Source: Oscillospiraceae bacterium (GTDB lineage Bacteria; Bacillota; Clostridia; Oscillospirales; Ruminococcaceae). From it: a stretch of 64,000 nucleotides of DNA. Made by a program: the position numbers and the translations under genes. The notes beneath the pieces are model-generated. The model worked only from the letters and a program-made list of their open reading frames with translations, was not told the origin of the DNA and ran no database searches. The stretch's first letter is position 1; every line of letters begins with the position of its first letter. The stretch spans positions 54,318-118,317 of the forward strand of contig JAFUNR010000021.1 of NCBI GenBank assembly GCA_017472965.1. Direction: 5' to 3'. Below, one piece after another: positions 51,522-60,404 of this stretch.

Positions 51522-52439
51522 ATGGATCAACTGAAACAACAGATCATTGATTTTGCCAAGAAGAACGGCATCGACCTGATCGGCTTTGCCGAAAAAAAGC
51601 GCTTTGACGGCGTGGATCCGCAGCACAATCCGTTTTCCATTTTCCCGGAGGCCAAAACCGTCATTCTGCTGGGAAGAAGGATCTGCAGAGGCTCGCTTCG
51701 CGGCGTCGAGGAGGGCACCAACTTCGGCGATTACCAGCTCTTCGGCAAGAACTGGCTGGAGGACGAATTTCTTGCCCTTTCCGCCTACGATCTCACCAAT
51801 TTTATCGAAAGTCAGGGCTGGGAGGCTGCGCCCGTTTTCCCGAACCCCTGTGACCTTGAGCCCTCCGGTGTGGCGGTAAAGGCGGGCGCTCCGGAGCCCA
51901 ATGTTTATCCCGACTTTGACTACGCGGCGGTCGCCTGCGGTCTGTGCAGCATCTCCTATAACCGCCTCGTGTTTTCCAAAGAGTTCGGCTCACGTCAGCG
52001 TTTCCATATGATCATCACCGATGCTGAGCTGGAAAGCACGCCCCTTCTGGAGGATTCCCCCTGCAACAGCTGCCGCAGCTGCGCGGACGCCTGCCCGCTG
52101 GGCGCGATCAGCAAGACCGAAACCGAGGAGATCACCGTTTGCGGCAAAAGCTTCACCGTCGGTAAGATCGATTACGAAAAATGCAAAATCTGCCAGAACG
52201 GCGCGGTGATCAACCGCTTCTCGGCCAAATCCGTTCCCGACCGCATCGCGGCGCTGTGCAACCGCAGCTGTATGTGCGCGCTGGAGCAGCGCGGCGCTCT
52301 GGAAAACCGGTTTGCCAATCCCTTCCGCACCGGCGATATCTGGAGCATCGGCGGCATGAACCAGACAGTGGACAACTCCGACGAAAAAGCCAATGTTCTG
52401 GGCGGTGTTTTCTCCAAAAGCGGAAACAGGGGGCACTGA
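51522..52439 (+). CDS. 4Fe-4S protein, epoxyqueuosine reductase-like 1
   Basis: This 305-aa protein resembles the QueG/reductive dehalogenase-like group in its N-terminal domain (KKNGIDLIGFAEKKRF; FPEAKTVILLGRRI) and has a ferredoxin motif CNSCRSCADACPLGAI (about 184-199) plus a further Cys set (CKICQNG). It lacks the complete second 4Fe-4S motif of QueG and any clear cobalamin-binding part. It is probably an electron-transfer or reductive enzyme of unknown substrate. It is followed after one base by its paralogue at 52441. Confidence 0.75.
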   Translation: MDQLKQQIIDFAKKNGIDLIGFAEKKRFDGVDPQHNPFSIFPEAKTVILLGRRICRGSLRGVEEGTNFGDYQLFGKNWLEDEFLALSAYDLTNFIESQGWEAAPVFPNPCDLEPSGVAVKAGAPEPNVYPDFDYAAVACGLCSISYNRLVFSKEFGSRQRFHMIITDAELESTPLLEDSPCNSCRSCADACPLGAISKTETEEITVCGKSFTVGKIDYEKCKICQNGAVINRFSAKSVPDRIAALCNRSCMCALEQRGALENRFANPFRTGDIWSIGGMNQTVDNSDEKANVLGGVFSKSGNRGH

Positions 52440-52440
52440 T

Positions 52441-53574
52441 ATGACATTAACATCCCAAATGATCAAGGATAAGGCCAAAGAGCTTGGGATCGAATGCATT
52501 GCCATCGGCAACATTGAGCGGTTCAAAAATGCCCCCACGCTGATGAGCCCCATCACCTATTTTCCAAACGCAAAATCGGTAATCGCCATTGCCATGCCCA
52601 TCCCCCGCGGGGCAAACCGCGGCATCGAGGAGGGCACCCACTGGCACAACTATACCTTCTACACCTACAACAAGCTCAACGCCTTTTTCCGTCCCATCAA
52701 AACCTATCAGCTCAGCTGCTTTATCGAGGACCACGGCTACGAGGCCGTCGCCCATTATCCGGCTGTTCCCGAAGGCAACGGCACGACCCGGAAGCCGGTG
52801 GCGGAGGGCAAGGTGCCTCCCGACGTGGTATGCAGCATCCGCATGATCGCGGCGGGCTGCGGTTTGGGCGAGATCGGCTGGTCCAAGGTCTTTCTGACGA
52901 AAAAATACGGGCCGCGGGTCCGTCTGGGCCTGATTTTTACCGATTGCGAGCTGGAGCCCGATCCCATTCTGGATACGGGAACGATCTGCCTGCACTGCGG
53001 TGCCTGCACAAGGCGCTGCCCCGGTGGCGCCGTTCCCAGCCCAAAGGATAAAAACGCCCGCCTGACCGTGGATTTCGGCGAAAAGCAGGTCTGGTTCGGC
53101 GATACGCAGATGGGCCGGTGTACCCTGTCCCACCACGGCATGAACAACGAGTGCTCGCCCTTCCTGAAGAAGGAATTCCCAAACATGGCCTTTGATGTGC
53201 GCAATTCCCAGATGACGGAGGAGGAGGCCTACATCCTGTGTTACTCTCTGGCGGGCGCCAAATGGGGACGCAAGCCGGGAAGCCACGCCGTGATGGAATA
53301 TTACAATTACATCATCGAGCACACGGGCTATTTTGCCGTCTGCGGCGCCAGAGGCTGCATCCGCGCCTGCAACGATGCGCTGGAAAGAGCGGGCAAAATC
53401 GAGCAGACCTTCCACAACTCCTACTACAAAAAAGAGCTGTGGTCTCTGCCGTTGCACCCCGAAACGCCGTCCGGCGGCGTGAACCCCTACCGCGAAGCCT
53501 ATCTGGATGAGCATTACCCCGGCATCCGCGAAAACGAATACCAAAAGCCGGCAGCTGGACCTGCCGGTGAATAA
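52441..53574 (+). CDS. 4Fe-4S protein, epoxyqueuosine reductase-like 2
   Basis: This 377-aa paralogue of the upstream gene starts TSQMIKDKAKELGIECIAIG and shares FPNAKSVIAIAMPIPRGANR. It has one ferredoxin motif, CLHCGACTRRCPGGAV (about 184-199), and extra Cys residues near the C-terminus (CGARGCIRAC). The two genes are separated by one base and are co-transcribed, so they may form a heterodimer. AGGGGG precedes the ATG. Substrate unknown; a link to the neighbouring UroD-like or amidohydrolase proteins is conceivable. Followed by a terminator. Confidence 0.75.
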   Translation: MTLTSQMIKDKAKELGIECIAIGNIERFKNAPTLMSPITYFPNAKSVIAIAMPIPRGANRGIEEGTHWHNYTFYTYNKLNAFFRPIKTYQLSCFIEDHGYEAVAHYPAVPEGNGTTRKPVAEGKVPPDVVCSIRMIAAGCGLGEIGWSKVFLTKKYGPRVRLGLIFTDCELEPDPILDTGTICLHCGACTRRCPGGAVPSPKDKNARLTVDFGEKQVWFGDTQMGRCTLSHHGMNNECSPFLKKEFPNMAFDVRNSQMTEEEAYILCYSLAGAKWGRKPGSHAVMEYYNYIIEHTGYFAVCGARGCIRACNDALERAGKIEQTFHNSYYKKELWSLPLHPETPSGGVNPYREAYLDEHYPGIRENEYQKPAAGPAGE

Positions 53575-53592
53575 AGCAAAAAACCTAAAGGC

Positions 53593-53630
53593 GCCGCCGC
53601 AAAGTGCAAAAGCTCTGCGGCGGCTTTTTC
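53593..53630 (+). terminator. terminator of Fe-S gene pair
   Basis: A perfect 9-bp stem, GCCGCCGCA (53593-53601) with TGCGGCGGC (53616-53624), followed by TTTTTCCTTTT. Confidence 0.85.
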
Positions 53631-53739
53631 CTTTTGGCTGTGCAAAGGCTTTGTCCGGTGTAAAGCAGCGCCGCAGCAGCCGCATACAGCGGCGCGAAGA
53701 AACACCCCGCCCTGTTTTCAAAAGATTTGCACCGCATGA

Positions 53740-53996
53740 ATTTACTTTTCAACCGGTTTATGCTATGCTGAAGAAAAACAGCCGCGGCAGACGGGAGGCA
53801 GCTATGACACAGCACGAGATCATCGATTTTCACACTCATCCCTTTGACGATCCCGCCACGAATATCTGCTCGCATCAGACGTATCTGGATATGACCGCCG
53901 AAAGCACCGTGCACTACCTGCGGGCGCTTGGTATTTCGCGTATATGCGGGTCGGTACTGTGCCGGAACACGCCGGAGGCCGCCCCCTACGCCAGCC
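53740..53996 (+). repeat. 257-bp duplication, copy 2 (amidohydrolase promoter and 5' end)
   Basis: It begins ATTTACTTTTCAACCGG like copy 1 (50285) and covers the promoter, ribosome site and the first 64 codons. Offset to copy 1 is 3455 bases. Confidence 0.92.
53741..53769 (+). promoter_or_regulatory. promoter of amidohydrolase gene
   Basis: TTTACT (53741-53746), 17-base spacer ending TGC (extended -10), TATGCT (53764-53769). In copy 1 the -10 is changed to TACGCT. Confidence 0.6.
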
Positions 53997-54601
53997 CGTG
54001 GGAAATGATCGCCGACAGCAACCGCCGCGCCCTGAAGTTGCAGCAGCAGTACGGTGATTTTTACATTCCCGGCTTTCACGTACATCCGGATTACATTACG
54101 GAATCCTGCGATGAGATCGAAAGAATGCATCGGCTTGGGGTTCATCTGATCGGCGAGCTGGTGCCCTATTCCCACGGCTAGAGCGACTACTCCTGCAAAG
54201 GCTTCAATGAAATTCTGGATGCGGCAGCGCAATACGGCATGGTGATCAGCTTTCATTCCTCGGGCGACGATTCGATGGATGAAATGGTGCGCCGACACCC
54301 GAAAACGATTTTTGTCGCCGCGCATCCCGGCGAATACGATAAATATCTGCGGCATCTGGCCCGTATGCGGATGAGCGAAAACTATTATCTGGATCTCTCC
54401 GGCACGGGGCTGTTCCGCCACGGCATGCTGCGGCGCGGCATCGATGAATTCGGGCCGGAGCGCTTTATTTTCGGCTCGGATTATCCCACCTGCAGCCCCG
54501 CCATGTTCATCGGCGGCATCGCCATGGATCCCCTGCTCAGCGAACAGGAAAAAACGCTGATCCTTGCGGGAAACGCCAAAAGGCTGCTCAGGCTTGGGTA
54601 A
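53804..54601 (+). pseudogene. amidohydrolase-family protein interrupted by in-frame TAG
   Basis: A 266-codon frame that encodes a complete metal-dependent TIM-barrel hydrolase, with HxH (DFHTHPF, H10/H12), GFHVHPD, SFHSSGDD, AAHPGEYD and FGSDYPT metal-site segments in order. Codon 126 (54179-54181) is TAG, between VPYSHG and SDYSCKG; TAC/TAT (Tyr) or TGG (Trp) would fit with one change. All other codons remain intact, so the disruption is recent, strain-specific, a sequencing error, or is read through. A downstream internal start at ATG 54239 could give only a fragment. The ribosome site is GGGAGG. Confidence 0.85.
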
Positions 54602-54704
54602 AAGCCCCGCCGCACCTATCCCGGATATACCCGGTTCCGGGCCGTCTGCCGCATACCGCAGGCAGCCCGCGCGTAAAAATACAGCTTTGCAAAGGATGAA
54701 AACG

Positions 54705-56540
54705 ATGGAAAACACAAACGAACTGATCGCTTTCTCGCTGGAAAATGCCGTTCCCTATCACAGCAGCTGCCCGGACACCTATTTCTTCGGCAACGGAGTG
54801 GTCGGCGCATCAGGGCATCCGGATGCAAAGATGACCTTTCTCATCGGGCCGGACTACACCTGCCCGAACTATCTTCGCACGGAAGAGCTGTTTTTAACGG
54901 TGGACAGCCAAAAAATCGTACTGGATTTTCAGATGAAACGGCTGCGTCACAGCGGCGTGTTTTTCGGTGTCTGCCGGATTTCCGGTGTCGGGACGGTTTA
55001 CCTCTGGGATTTTGCGCCGCCGGAGCATCCGTATATTCTGCGCCTTGTGCATCTTGCGGCCGACACCTGTAGCAACATAAAGCTTTGCACGGCGGTCACC
55101 GCTTTTGAGAGCACCGCCGCTGCGGCGGGTCCGCGGCTTTGCATCCGCAAGGATACAAGCCGGTTTTGCTTTGGCAACCGCGAGACCCTGAACTGGGCCG
55201 AAAGAACCTGCGAAATTTTCTTTGAGGGAGCTTCCGCCGCCTGCACCGCCGCCGGTGACGGGGAATACCTGCTGCAGACTTCATTTGACGAAAACGGTTG
55301 CGCGGTGCTTTGCCACTGCTGTTCCTACGATGCGCCCGTACCGCTGAACGAAAGCCCTGTAAAACTGCTGACGCAGACGCTGCACAGCTGGGAGGCGTGG
55401 ATCGCCGCCGGTACCCTGCCCGCCATAGAAAACACGCGGGACGCGGATGCGCTGGAATCGCTGCTGCTCTCGGTCAAAATGCAGCAGAACCGCGACGGCG
55501 GCGCCATCGCCGGTATACGGAAATACGCAAACTCCTACATACGCGACACCCACGGCTGCATGCGCCTGCTGCTTGCCGCCGGACACCCCGAAGAGGTCGC
55601 CCGCCTGCTTTTGAATATCCACTCCCGCTGGACCATCGGCGGCTTTATTCCCAACTGGTGGTCGATGGGCTCGGACACCTTCATCGGGCATTCCTTTCAC
55701 AACGATGCCGCAGAGGTCACCGCCTATTACCTCTTTATGGCGCGGGATTATTTTGCGCACACAGGGGATGCCGGACTGCTGCAGAAAATCGCCCCTTCGC
55801 TGGAATGGGCGGCAAAGGCACAGCTGGAATGGCTGGAAACTCACGGTTACACCATGGATTTCAACGGTGACGAGACCGAGCAGTATTGCTGCAATCACGA
55901 CGGCGAGGAATACGGAGGCTTTGTGAACCCGGAATACCCGTGGAACGCTGCGGCGCTTTCCTTCCCCTCCATGTCCGCCGCACTCTGCTCGCTGCGCTGG
56001 TATTTTGCATTTTCCGGCGGGATGACCGATGAAATCAGCGAAAAGCTGACCCTTCTGCAAAATAAAATCGAGGAGGTTTTTTACAGCAGCGAGGACGGGC
56101 TGCACATCTGGAGCGCCCTGCCTGCGGAAAACGGCTGGCTGCACCACCGGGCGCACCTGACCAACTACCTGCTGCTGCCGCTGTGGTTCGGCGCAGAGCT
56201 TTGCGGCAACGGCGAAAGAACCGATGCCGCCGCCGTGCGGGACTTCGTCAGAAAGGACGGCTTTCTGCCGAACAGCCCCGAGGCCATGCAGGGCTTCTGC
56301 GGGCACACCATGGGCCTGTTTTTGTATGATATGACCGTATTGGCCAAAGAGCGGCCGGAGGAATTTTCCGCCGCCGCCGGACGGGCCACCGAAACGATCC
56401 TGCATTCGCCGCTGCTGTCCATGTACGGCACGGTATCGGAATTTTACGGGCCATCCTGCACGCCGAACGGCCACAACTGCCGGCCGTTTGAGGGCGGCAT
56501 TGTGGGCGAGGCGCTGTTGCGGTACTGGAGCAGGGAATAA
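54705..56540 (+). CDS. six-hairpin glycosidase-like protein
   Basis: This 611-aa protein has an N-terminal beta-sandwich (about 1-225) and a C-terminal (alpha/alpha)6 barrel (about 235-611), the layout of GH65/GH78/GH95-like enzymes. Barrel segments include YANSYIRDTHGCMRLLLAAG, NWWSMGSDTFIGHSF and FNGDETEQYCCNHDGEEY, where the D/E pairs (DET and GEE) may be catalytic. No signal peptide. Start: ATG at 54705 with AAAGGA 8 bases upstream; ATG 54696 is possible. Substrate unknown, possibly rhamnosides or fucosides. Confidence 0.72.
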   Translation: MENTNELIAFSLENAVPYHSSCPDTYFFGNGVVGASGHPDAKMTFLIGPDYTCPNYLRTEELFLTVDSQKIVLDFQMKRLRHSGVFFGVCRISGVGTVYLWDFAPPEHPYILRLVHLAADTCSNIKLCTAVTAFESTAAAAGPRLCIRKDTSRFCFGNRETLNWAERTCEIFFEGASAACTAAGDGEYLLQTSFDENGCAVLCHCCSYDAPVPLNESPVKLLTQTLHSWEAWIAAGTLPAIENTRDADALESLLLSVKMQQNRDGGAIAGIRKYANSYIRDTHGCMRLLLAAGHPEEVARLLLNIHSRWTIGGFIPNWWSMGSDTFIGHSFHNDAAEVTAYYLFMARDYFAHTGDAGLLQKIAPSLEWAAKAQLEWLETHGYTMDFNGDETEQYCCNHDGEEYGGFVNPEYPWNAAALSFPSMSAALCSLRWYFAFSGGMTDEISEKLTLLQNKIEEVFYSSEDGLHIWSALPAENGWLHHRAHLTNYLLLPLWFGAELCGNGERTDAAAVRDFVRKDGFLPNSPEAMQGFCGHTMGLFLYDMTVLAKERPEEFSAAAGRATETILHSPLLSMYGTVSEFYGPSCTPNGHNCRPFEGGIVGEALLRYWSRE

Positions 56541-56627
56541 GCGGACGGCGCGACTTGAGATCATCCTCAAATCCGGAGGTGGATATATGGAGGGAAATTT
56601 CCTTCGTCCTCCAAAAAACAGCGCAAA

Positions 56628-56665
56628 AGATCCCGCAGCCCGTTTTGCGTGGGCTGCGGGATCTT
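56628..56665. terminator. bidirectional terminator
   Basis: AGATCCCGCAGCCC (56628-56641) pairs perfectly with GGGCTGCGGGATCT (56651-56664), followed by T-rich sequence on both strands. It serves the convergent genes at 54705 and 56700. A ribosome site and ATG at 56587 just before it open a short frame with no recognisable product. Confidence 0.85.
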
Positions 56666-56699
56666 CGTATTTCAGCGTATATTTTGCGGCGGGCGGCGA

Positions 56700-58010
56700 T
56701 CAGTCATCGTATTCCACCAGCATCACGGCGTCGCAGTGCCAGCCGCCTGTGTGGGCGCGGTAAACGCCCTCGTGCCAGTACACCGGCAGATTATCCTGCG
56801 CATAGACGGGCACGATCGGCCGCCAAATCTTCACCTCCGGCACATCGATGCGCCGGATCACCTGCTCCAAAGCGTAGGTCGCGCCGCCGTCGGCGGAAAG
56901 CCATGCTTCCAGCACACGGCGGCTGCCGTCAAAGCGGGCGATATAGATCCGGTCGGTGACGGTGGGCACCCGCGTTCCCGGATGCAGCCCCGCATCGCCC
57001 ACGCCGTAATAATAGGCCATGCCGCCCAGATAGGTCTGCGAGCCATCCATGACATTCTGCGCAAGGAATTCGCCCGCGGTGCAGATTGGGGCAGAGATAT
57101 TCCACCGGCCGTCCCGGAACACCGCCGAGCAGTAATATGCCTTTTCCGGCGAGGGCGCGTCGTCCCTGTCCAGCACAAAGGGTGCAAAGCCCACCCGCAG
57201 CGGAAGCGTCGGCGCCACATCCAGCAGACGCACGGTGGTACCCTGCGGTGAATCGTACACCACGTCCAGCTTTTCCAGATCGATCAGGCTGCCGTCCTCC
57301 TCGTACAGGTTCACAGCCAGCGGCACGCCGCCAGTGGCAAGAAGCTGACCGTCCGAATTGAAAATGCCGCTGCGGATGGTGTGATCCTGCGAGATACGCG
57401 GATGACCGTACAAAGCGAAGAACCACTGCTCGTCCGTACCATTTTCCGTGGTGATATGCTGCTTCCGGATATCGATATAGAAAAGGCCGCCGGCATCCGA
57501 ATGCAAAAAGGTTTTGGGCCTGCTCCATGTTCTGCCGCCGTCTTTTGAGAAGCAGAACTGCCAGTTCACATAGTTGACCCGTGTAAAAAGCCAGAGCTCT
57601 TTCCTTTTGGTATTTTCAAAAAGCTGCACATAGGTCACCGAGCCGTCAAACGGCAGCACCCTTTCCTCGCCGAAGGAGAAGATATCATAGGGCTTTTCCG
57701 TGATCCTGTACCGCAGACCCTGCACATAGTGGCCGGTGTAGCCCGCCATGATCCTGCCGTCGCCAAAGACACAGACAGACGGCGCGTTGTGCTCATCCGC
57801 AAAATTGCAGTTCAGCCTGCACAGCCGGAAATCCCTGCTGGGCGTTTTGCTGCATTTGGCATCCAGCTCTTTGATGTGCACCTCGCCCATATCGGTGGCG
57901 TAGGCAATGTAGGTGAGGCCGTTATCGGCAACGATGGCTTTTTCGTTGATCCACCAGTCCGTATTGGCCCGCTTGATCCGCAGCTCTTTCGCTTTTTCCA
58001 AATCGATCAC
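56700..58010 (-). CDS. BNR-repeat/sialidase-like propeller protein
   Basis: This 436-aa protein has propeller repeats with the Asp-box pattern (FSKDGGRTWSRP, LSADGGATYAL) and TYIAYATDMGEVHIKELD at the start, as in sialidase-fold BNR proteins. The catalytic Arg triad of true sialidases was not identified, so it may be a glycan-binding or hydrolytic relative. No signal peptide is visible. Start: GTG at 58010, since AAGGAG lies 7 bases upstream; there is no ATG with a ribosome site. It follows the UroD-like gene at 58052 by 41 bases on the same strand and is probably co-transcribed with it. Confidence 0.7.
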   Translation of the reverse strand: MIDLEKAKELRIKRANTDWWINEKAIVADNGLTYIAYATDMGEVHIKELDAKCSKTPSRDFRLCRLNCNFADEHNAPSVCVFGDGRIMAGYTGHYVQGLRYRITEKPYDIFSFGEERVLPFDGSVTYVQLFENTKRKELWLFTRVNYVNWQFCFSKDGGRTWSRPKTFLHSDAGGLFYIDIRKQHITTENGTDEQWFFALYGHPRISQDHTIRSGIFNSDGQLLATGGVPLAVNLYEEDGSLIDLEKLDVVYDSPQGTTVRLLDVAPTLPLRVGFAPFVLDRDDAPSPEKAYYCSAVFRDGRWNISAPICTAGEFLAQNVMDGSQTYLGGMAYYYGVGDAGLHPGTRVPTVTDRIYIARFDGSRRVLEAWLSADGGATYALEQVIRRIDVPEVKIWRPIVPVYAQDNLPVYWHEGVYRAHTGGWHCDAVMLVEYDD

Positions 58011-58051
58011 CGGCGTTCTCCTTCCTGCCCCTTGCCGCATTTTCTGCGGCC

Positions 58052-59296
58052 TTATGCCTCGCCGTAGTATTCGTCCAGCACATCCGACACCGTCTTTGCC
58101 CAGACCATCAGATTCTGCGGACGGTAGCCCACGGTGCTGATATCCTTCAGCGTGATATCCACCGGGCAACCGTATTTCTGACAGGCTTTGACGGTTTCGA
58201 CGATCTCTTTGCGCACCACCTCGGGATCGGTGACATCGGCCACATTCGCCGGATTCGGCTTGCGGGAGAAAACATATTTGCCGCCGATCATCTCGGCGCT
58301 CTGCTCGATATCCGACCAGGGGCTGACGCCGATCTTGCGCAGGTTGGGATACTGCTGCAGCTTGTCGATGCGGTCGTGCAGCGGTTCGCAGCAGCCGTAA
58401 TAGGTATAGGCGCAGCGGCTTGCCAGCGGAATGCTGTACTGCAGATCGAATTCATCGTGCACCTCGGGCGAGACCATATTGAACATCTGCGCCATGGTGC
58501 GGAACCAGACATCCCTGCAGCCGTAGTGTGCGGGATCGGGCTCGGCGGGCGGCGTGACGGCGGCAGGCGTGCAGTGCAGCGAAAGCCCGCGGGGATCATA
58601 CAGACCGTACTTTTCCATCTGATCCATGGTGAGGGACATACCGCGGGTGATCAGCTCCATCAGCTTGTGCAGGTACTCCGGACGGTCATAGACATCGAAC
58701 AGAATGGGCTCCACGCCGCGCAGCATGGAAAGCTGATCCCACGGCGCATAATAAATGCCGTGACCGCGCAGCTGTACGGGAATGATACCGTCAAAGATCT
58801 CCTCGGCGGCGGCCACATTGGCGGCATCGGTCTCCGGATGCGGGGTGATCACGGGATCGTGATACATCTCCAATGCGCTTTCATCCGCCAGAACATCCTC
58901 GTAATGATGCGAGACGATGTTATTTTTGGCATCCACCGCCAGCCGCTGCTCTTTGATGGCAAAGCCGTTGCCGGTATCGCTGAAGGATTTGTACACCGGC
59001 CACACCGGCTCGATAAAATTGTCGCATTTAAAATATTTTTCCCGGTACAGCTGCACACGCAGAGCATACTCGATACCGCGCAGGGTCTCATCTTCGCACT
59101 GGCAGTCCAGTGCGCCCTCGTAATTCATCTCGTGCCAGGGGATCTCCTCCATGATGACCGGAGGCCGCACGATTTTCAGATCGTTGCTGTCGCGAAAACG
59201 CCTGCGCATTTTCACATGCTTGTCCGAGAGGGCGATCTCCATATACTGTCTGGCCAGATCGCGGATAACGGTCAGTTCTTTTTTGCTGTAAGCCAT
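58052..59296 (-). CDS. uroporphyrinogen decarboxylase superfamily protein (UroD-like 3)
   Basis: This 414-aa protein of the UroD superfamily starts MAYSKKELTVIRDLARQYME, then KIVRPPVIMEEIPWHEMNYE. It has a C-terminal YTYYGCCEPLHDRIDKL, GVSPWSDIEQSAEMIGGKYV, KACQKYGCPVDITLKDIST series that marks a third, distinct subgroup of UroD-like proteins. The paired Cys (GCCEP) may be a metal site. AAAGGAAATGG precedes the ATG. It is divergent from the AraC gene at 59503 and upstream of the BNR gene. True porphyrin synthesis is unlikely; reaction unknown. Confidence 0.8.
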   Translation of the reverse strand: MAYSKKELTVIRDLARQYMEIALSDKHVKMRRRFRDSNDLKIVRPPVIMEEIPWHEMNYEGALDCQCEDETLRGIEYALRVQLYREKYFKCDNFIEPVWPVYKSFSDTGNGFAIKEQRLAVDAKNNIVSHHYEDVLADESALEMYHDPVITPHPETDAANVAAAEEIFDGIIPVQLRGHGIYYAPWDQLSMLRGVEPILFDVYDRPEYLHKLMELITRGMSLTMDQMEKYGLYDPRGLSLHCTPAAVTPPAEPDPAHYGCRDVWFRTMAQMFNMVSPEVHDEFDLQYSIPLASRCAYTYYGCCEPLHDRIDKLQQYPNLRKIGVSPWSDIEQSAEMIGGKYVFSRKPNPANVADVTDPEVVRKEIVETVKACQKYGCPVDITLKDISTVGYRPQNLMVWAKTVSDVLDEYYGEA

Positions 59297-59412
59297 GATC
59301 CATTTCCTTTCTGTCGGGATGCGGTTTTTCCCTTGTTTTGGAAAAGTATAGCTGGTTTCCCCTGCGGGCGGAATGAACACTGTTGTTGTTTTATGGTAAT
59401 TTCTTGCTGTTT

Positions 59413-59442
59413 TTGCGCATTGCCGCTCTTCTGTGCTATAAT
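59413..59442 (+). promoter_or_regulatory. promoter of AraC gene
   Basis: TTGCGC (59413-59418), 18-base spacer ending TGC (extended -10), TATAAT (59437-59442), 60 bases before the ATG. The opposing UroD-like gene has TATACT (minus strand 59345-59350) without a good -35, as expected for activator-dependent expression. Confidence 0.75.
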
Positions 59443-59502
59443 CTGAAAAAGCATATGTATGCAGCAGGCCGCCGGATAAGGGCGGCGCGGAAAGGAGACC
59501 CC

Positions 59503-60333
59503 ATGAGTCAGCGGATCGTACCGTTTTTTACGCAGGATGAGATCACGGAAAGGATGCAGTGCTTTTCGCCGTTGTTCGGCATCGAGGATGCCGCCGATTT
59601 TACCATCGAGCCGCGCACGCTGGATGATTTCATCGTCGTCTATACCACAAAGGGCTGCTTTTTCTGCGAGCAGGGCGGCAGGCAGTATGCAATCGGCGAG
59701 GGCGATTATATCTTTATCGATCTGCGGGTGCGGCACAGCTACCGCTTCAAAGAGGAGATCCCGTCCGAGATCGTCTGGATCCATCTCCATGGCCGTCAGG
59801 TGGAATACATCTCCGGTATGATCGGCCGGCTGCTGCCGCTGCCGCTGACCGGCCACGATCCGGCGGTGCTTGAGCACATCAAAGCCGCGCACACGGCGCA
59901 CACCGGAGCGGGCGCCGACGCCTTTGTACGGACGAAATGCCTGATGGATCTGCTGCTGTACCTTCTGGAGCAGGCCTACCGGCGTCAGCGGGAAAGAAGC
60001 CTGCCGGAGGCCGAACAGCGCTTCCGCGCCGGTTTTGAGCACATTCTGCAGACAGCGGATATCGCCGCACTGACCCTTGACAGTGTCTGCGGACAGATGT
60101 GCATGAGCAAATACCACTTCTCGCACCTGTTCCGACAGTATTACGGCGTGCCGCCGATGCACTACATCGCCGAAAAGAAGCTGCAGAAGGCCCGGCAGCT
60201 GCTGCGTGTTTCCGGTTTGAAGATCGCTGTGATCGCGGCGGAATGCGGCTTTTCCACGCCGGAATATTTTTCGAAGGTCTTCCGGCGCAAGTACGGCGTC
60301 ACGCCGGAGGAATTCCGGCGCACGGGCAGCTGA
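59503..60333 (+). CDS. AraC-family transcriptional regulator
   Basis: This 276-aa protein has a cupin-like N-terminal domain (FIVVYTTKGCFFCEQGGRQY, IGEGDYIFIDLRVRHSYRF) and an AraC HTH pair near the C-terminus: LTLDSVCGQMCMSKYHFSHL, then IAVIAAECGFSTPEYFSKVF and TPEEFRRTGS. The start is the ATG after AAAGGAG; the frame extends upstream across the promoter. It is divergent from the UroD-like 3/BNR pair, whose activator it probably is. It is the third case in this window of an AraC gene set against a UroD-like or glycosidase gene. Confidence 0.9.
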   Translation: MSQRIVPFFTQDEITERMQCFSPLFGIEDAADFTIEPRTLDDFIVVYTTKGCFFCEQGGRQYAIGEGDYIFIDLRVRHSYRFKEEIPSEIVWIHLHGRQVEYISGMIGRLLPLPLTGHDPAVLEHIKAAHTAHTGAGADAFVRTKCLMDLLLYLLEQAYRRQRERSLPEAEQRFRAGFEHILQTADIAALTLDSVCGQMCMSKYHFSHLFRQYYGVPPMHYIAEKKLQKARQLLRVSGLKIAVIAAECGFSTPEYFSKVFRRKYGVTPEEFRRTGS

Positions 60334-60404
60334 CGGGATCCCGCGGGCCTGTTTGCGGCACATAGGGCCGCCTTCACGCTCATTTCATAAGCGGCCAATA
60401 TGTT

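Noticed and set aside
47388-54181. Genome-wide reassignment of TGA or TAG
   Set aside because: Many intact genes in the window end with TGA (for example the first gene at 781 and the Fe-S gene at 52439), so these codons act as normal stops here.
46695-54601. Complete prophage or integrative element
   Set aside because: No integrase, transposase, capsid, portal or conjugation gene is visible; only a MuF-like motif, direct repeats and low-GC composition point to transfer.
56587-56763. Short frame starting MEGNFLRPPK after a GGAGG site
   Set aside because: It runs through the bidirectional terminator and into the antisense of the BNR gene; no recognisable product.
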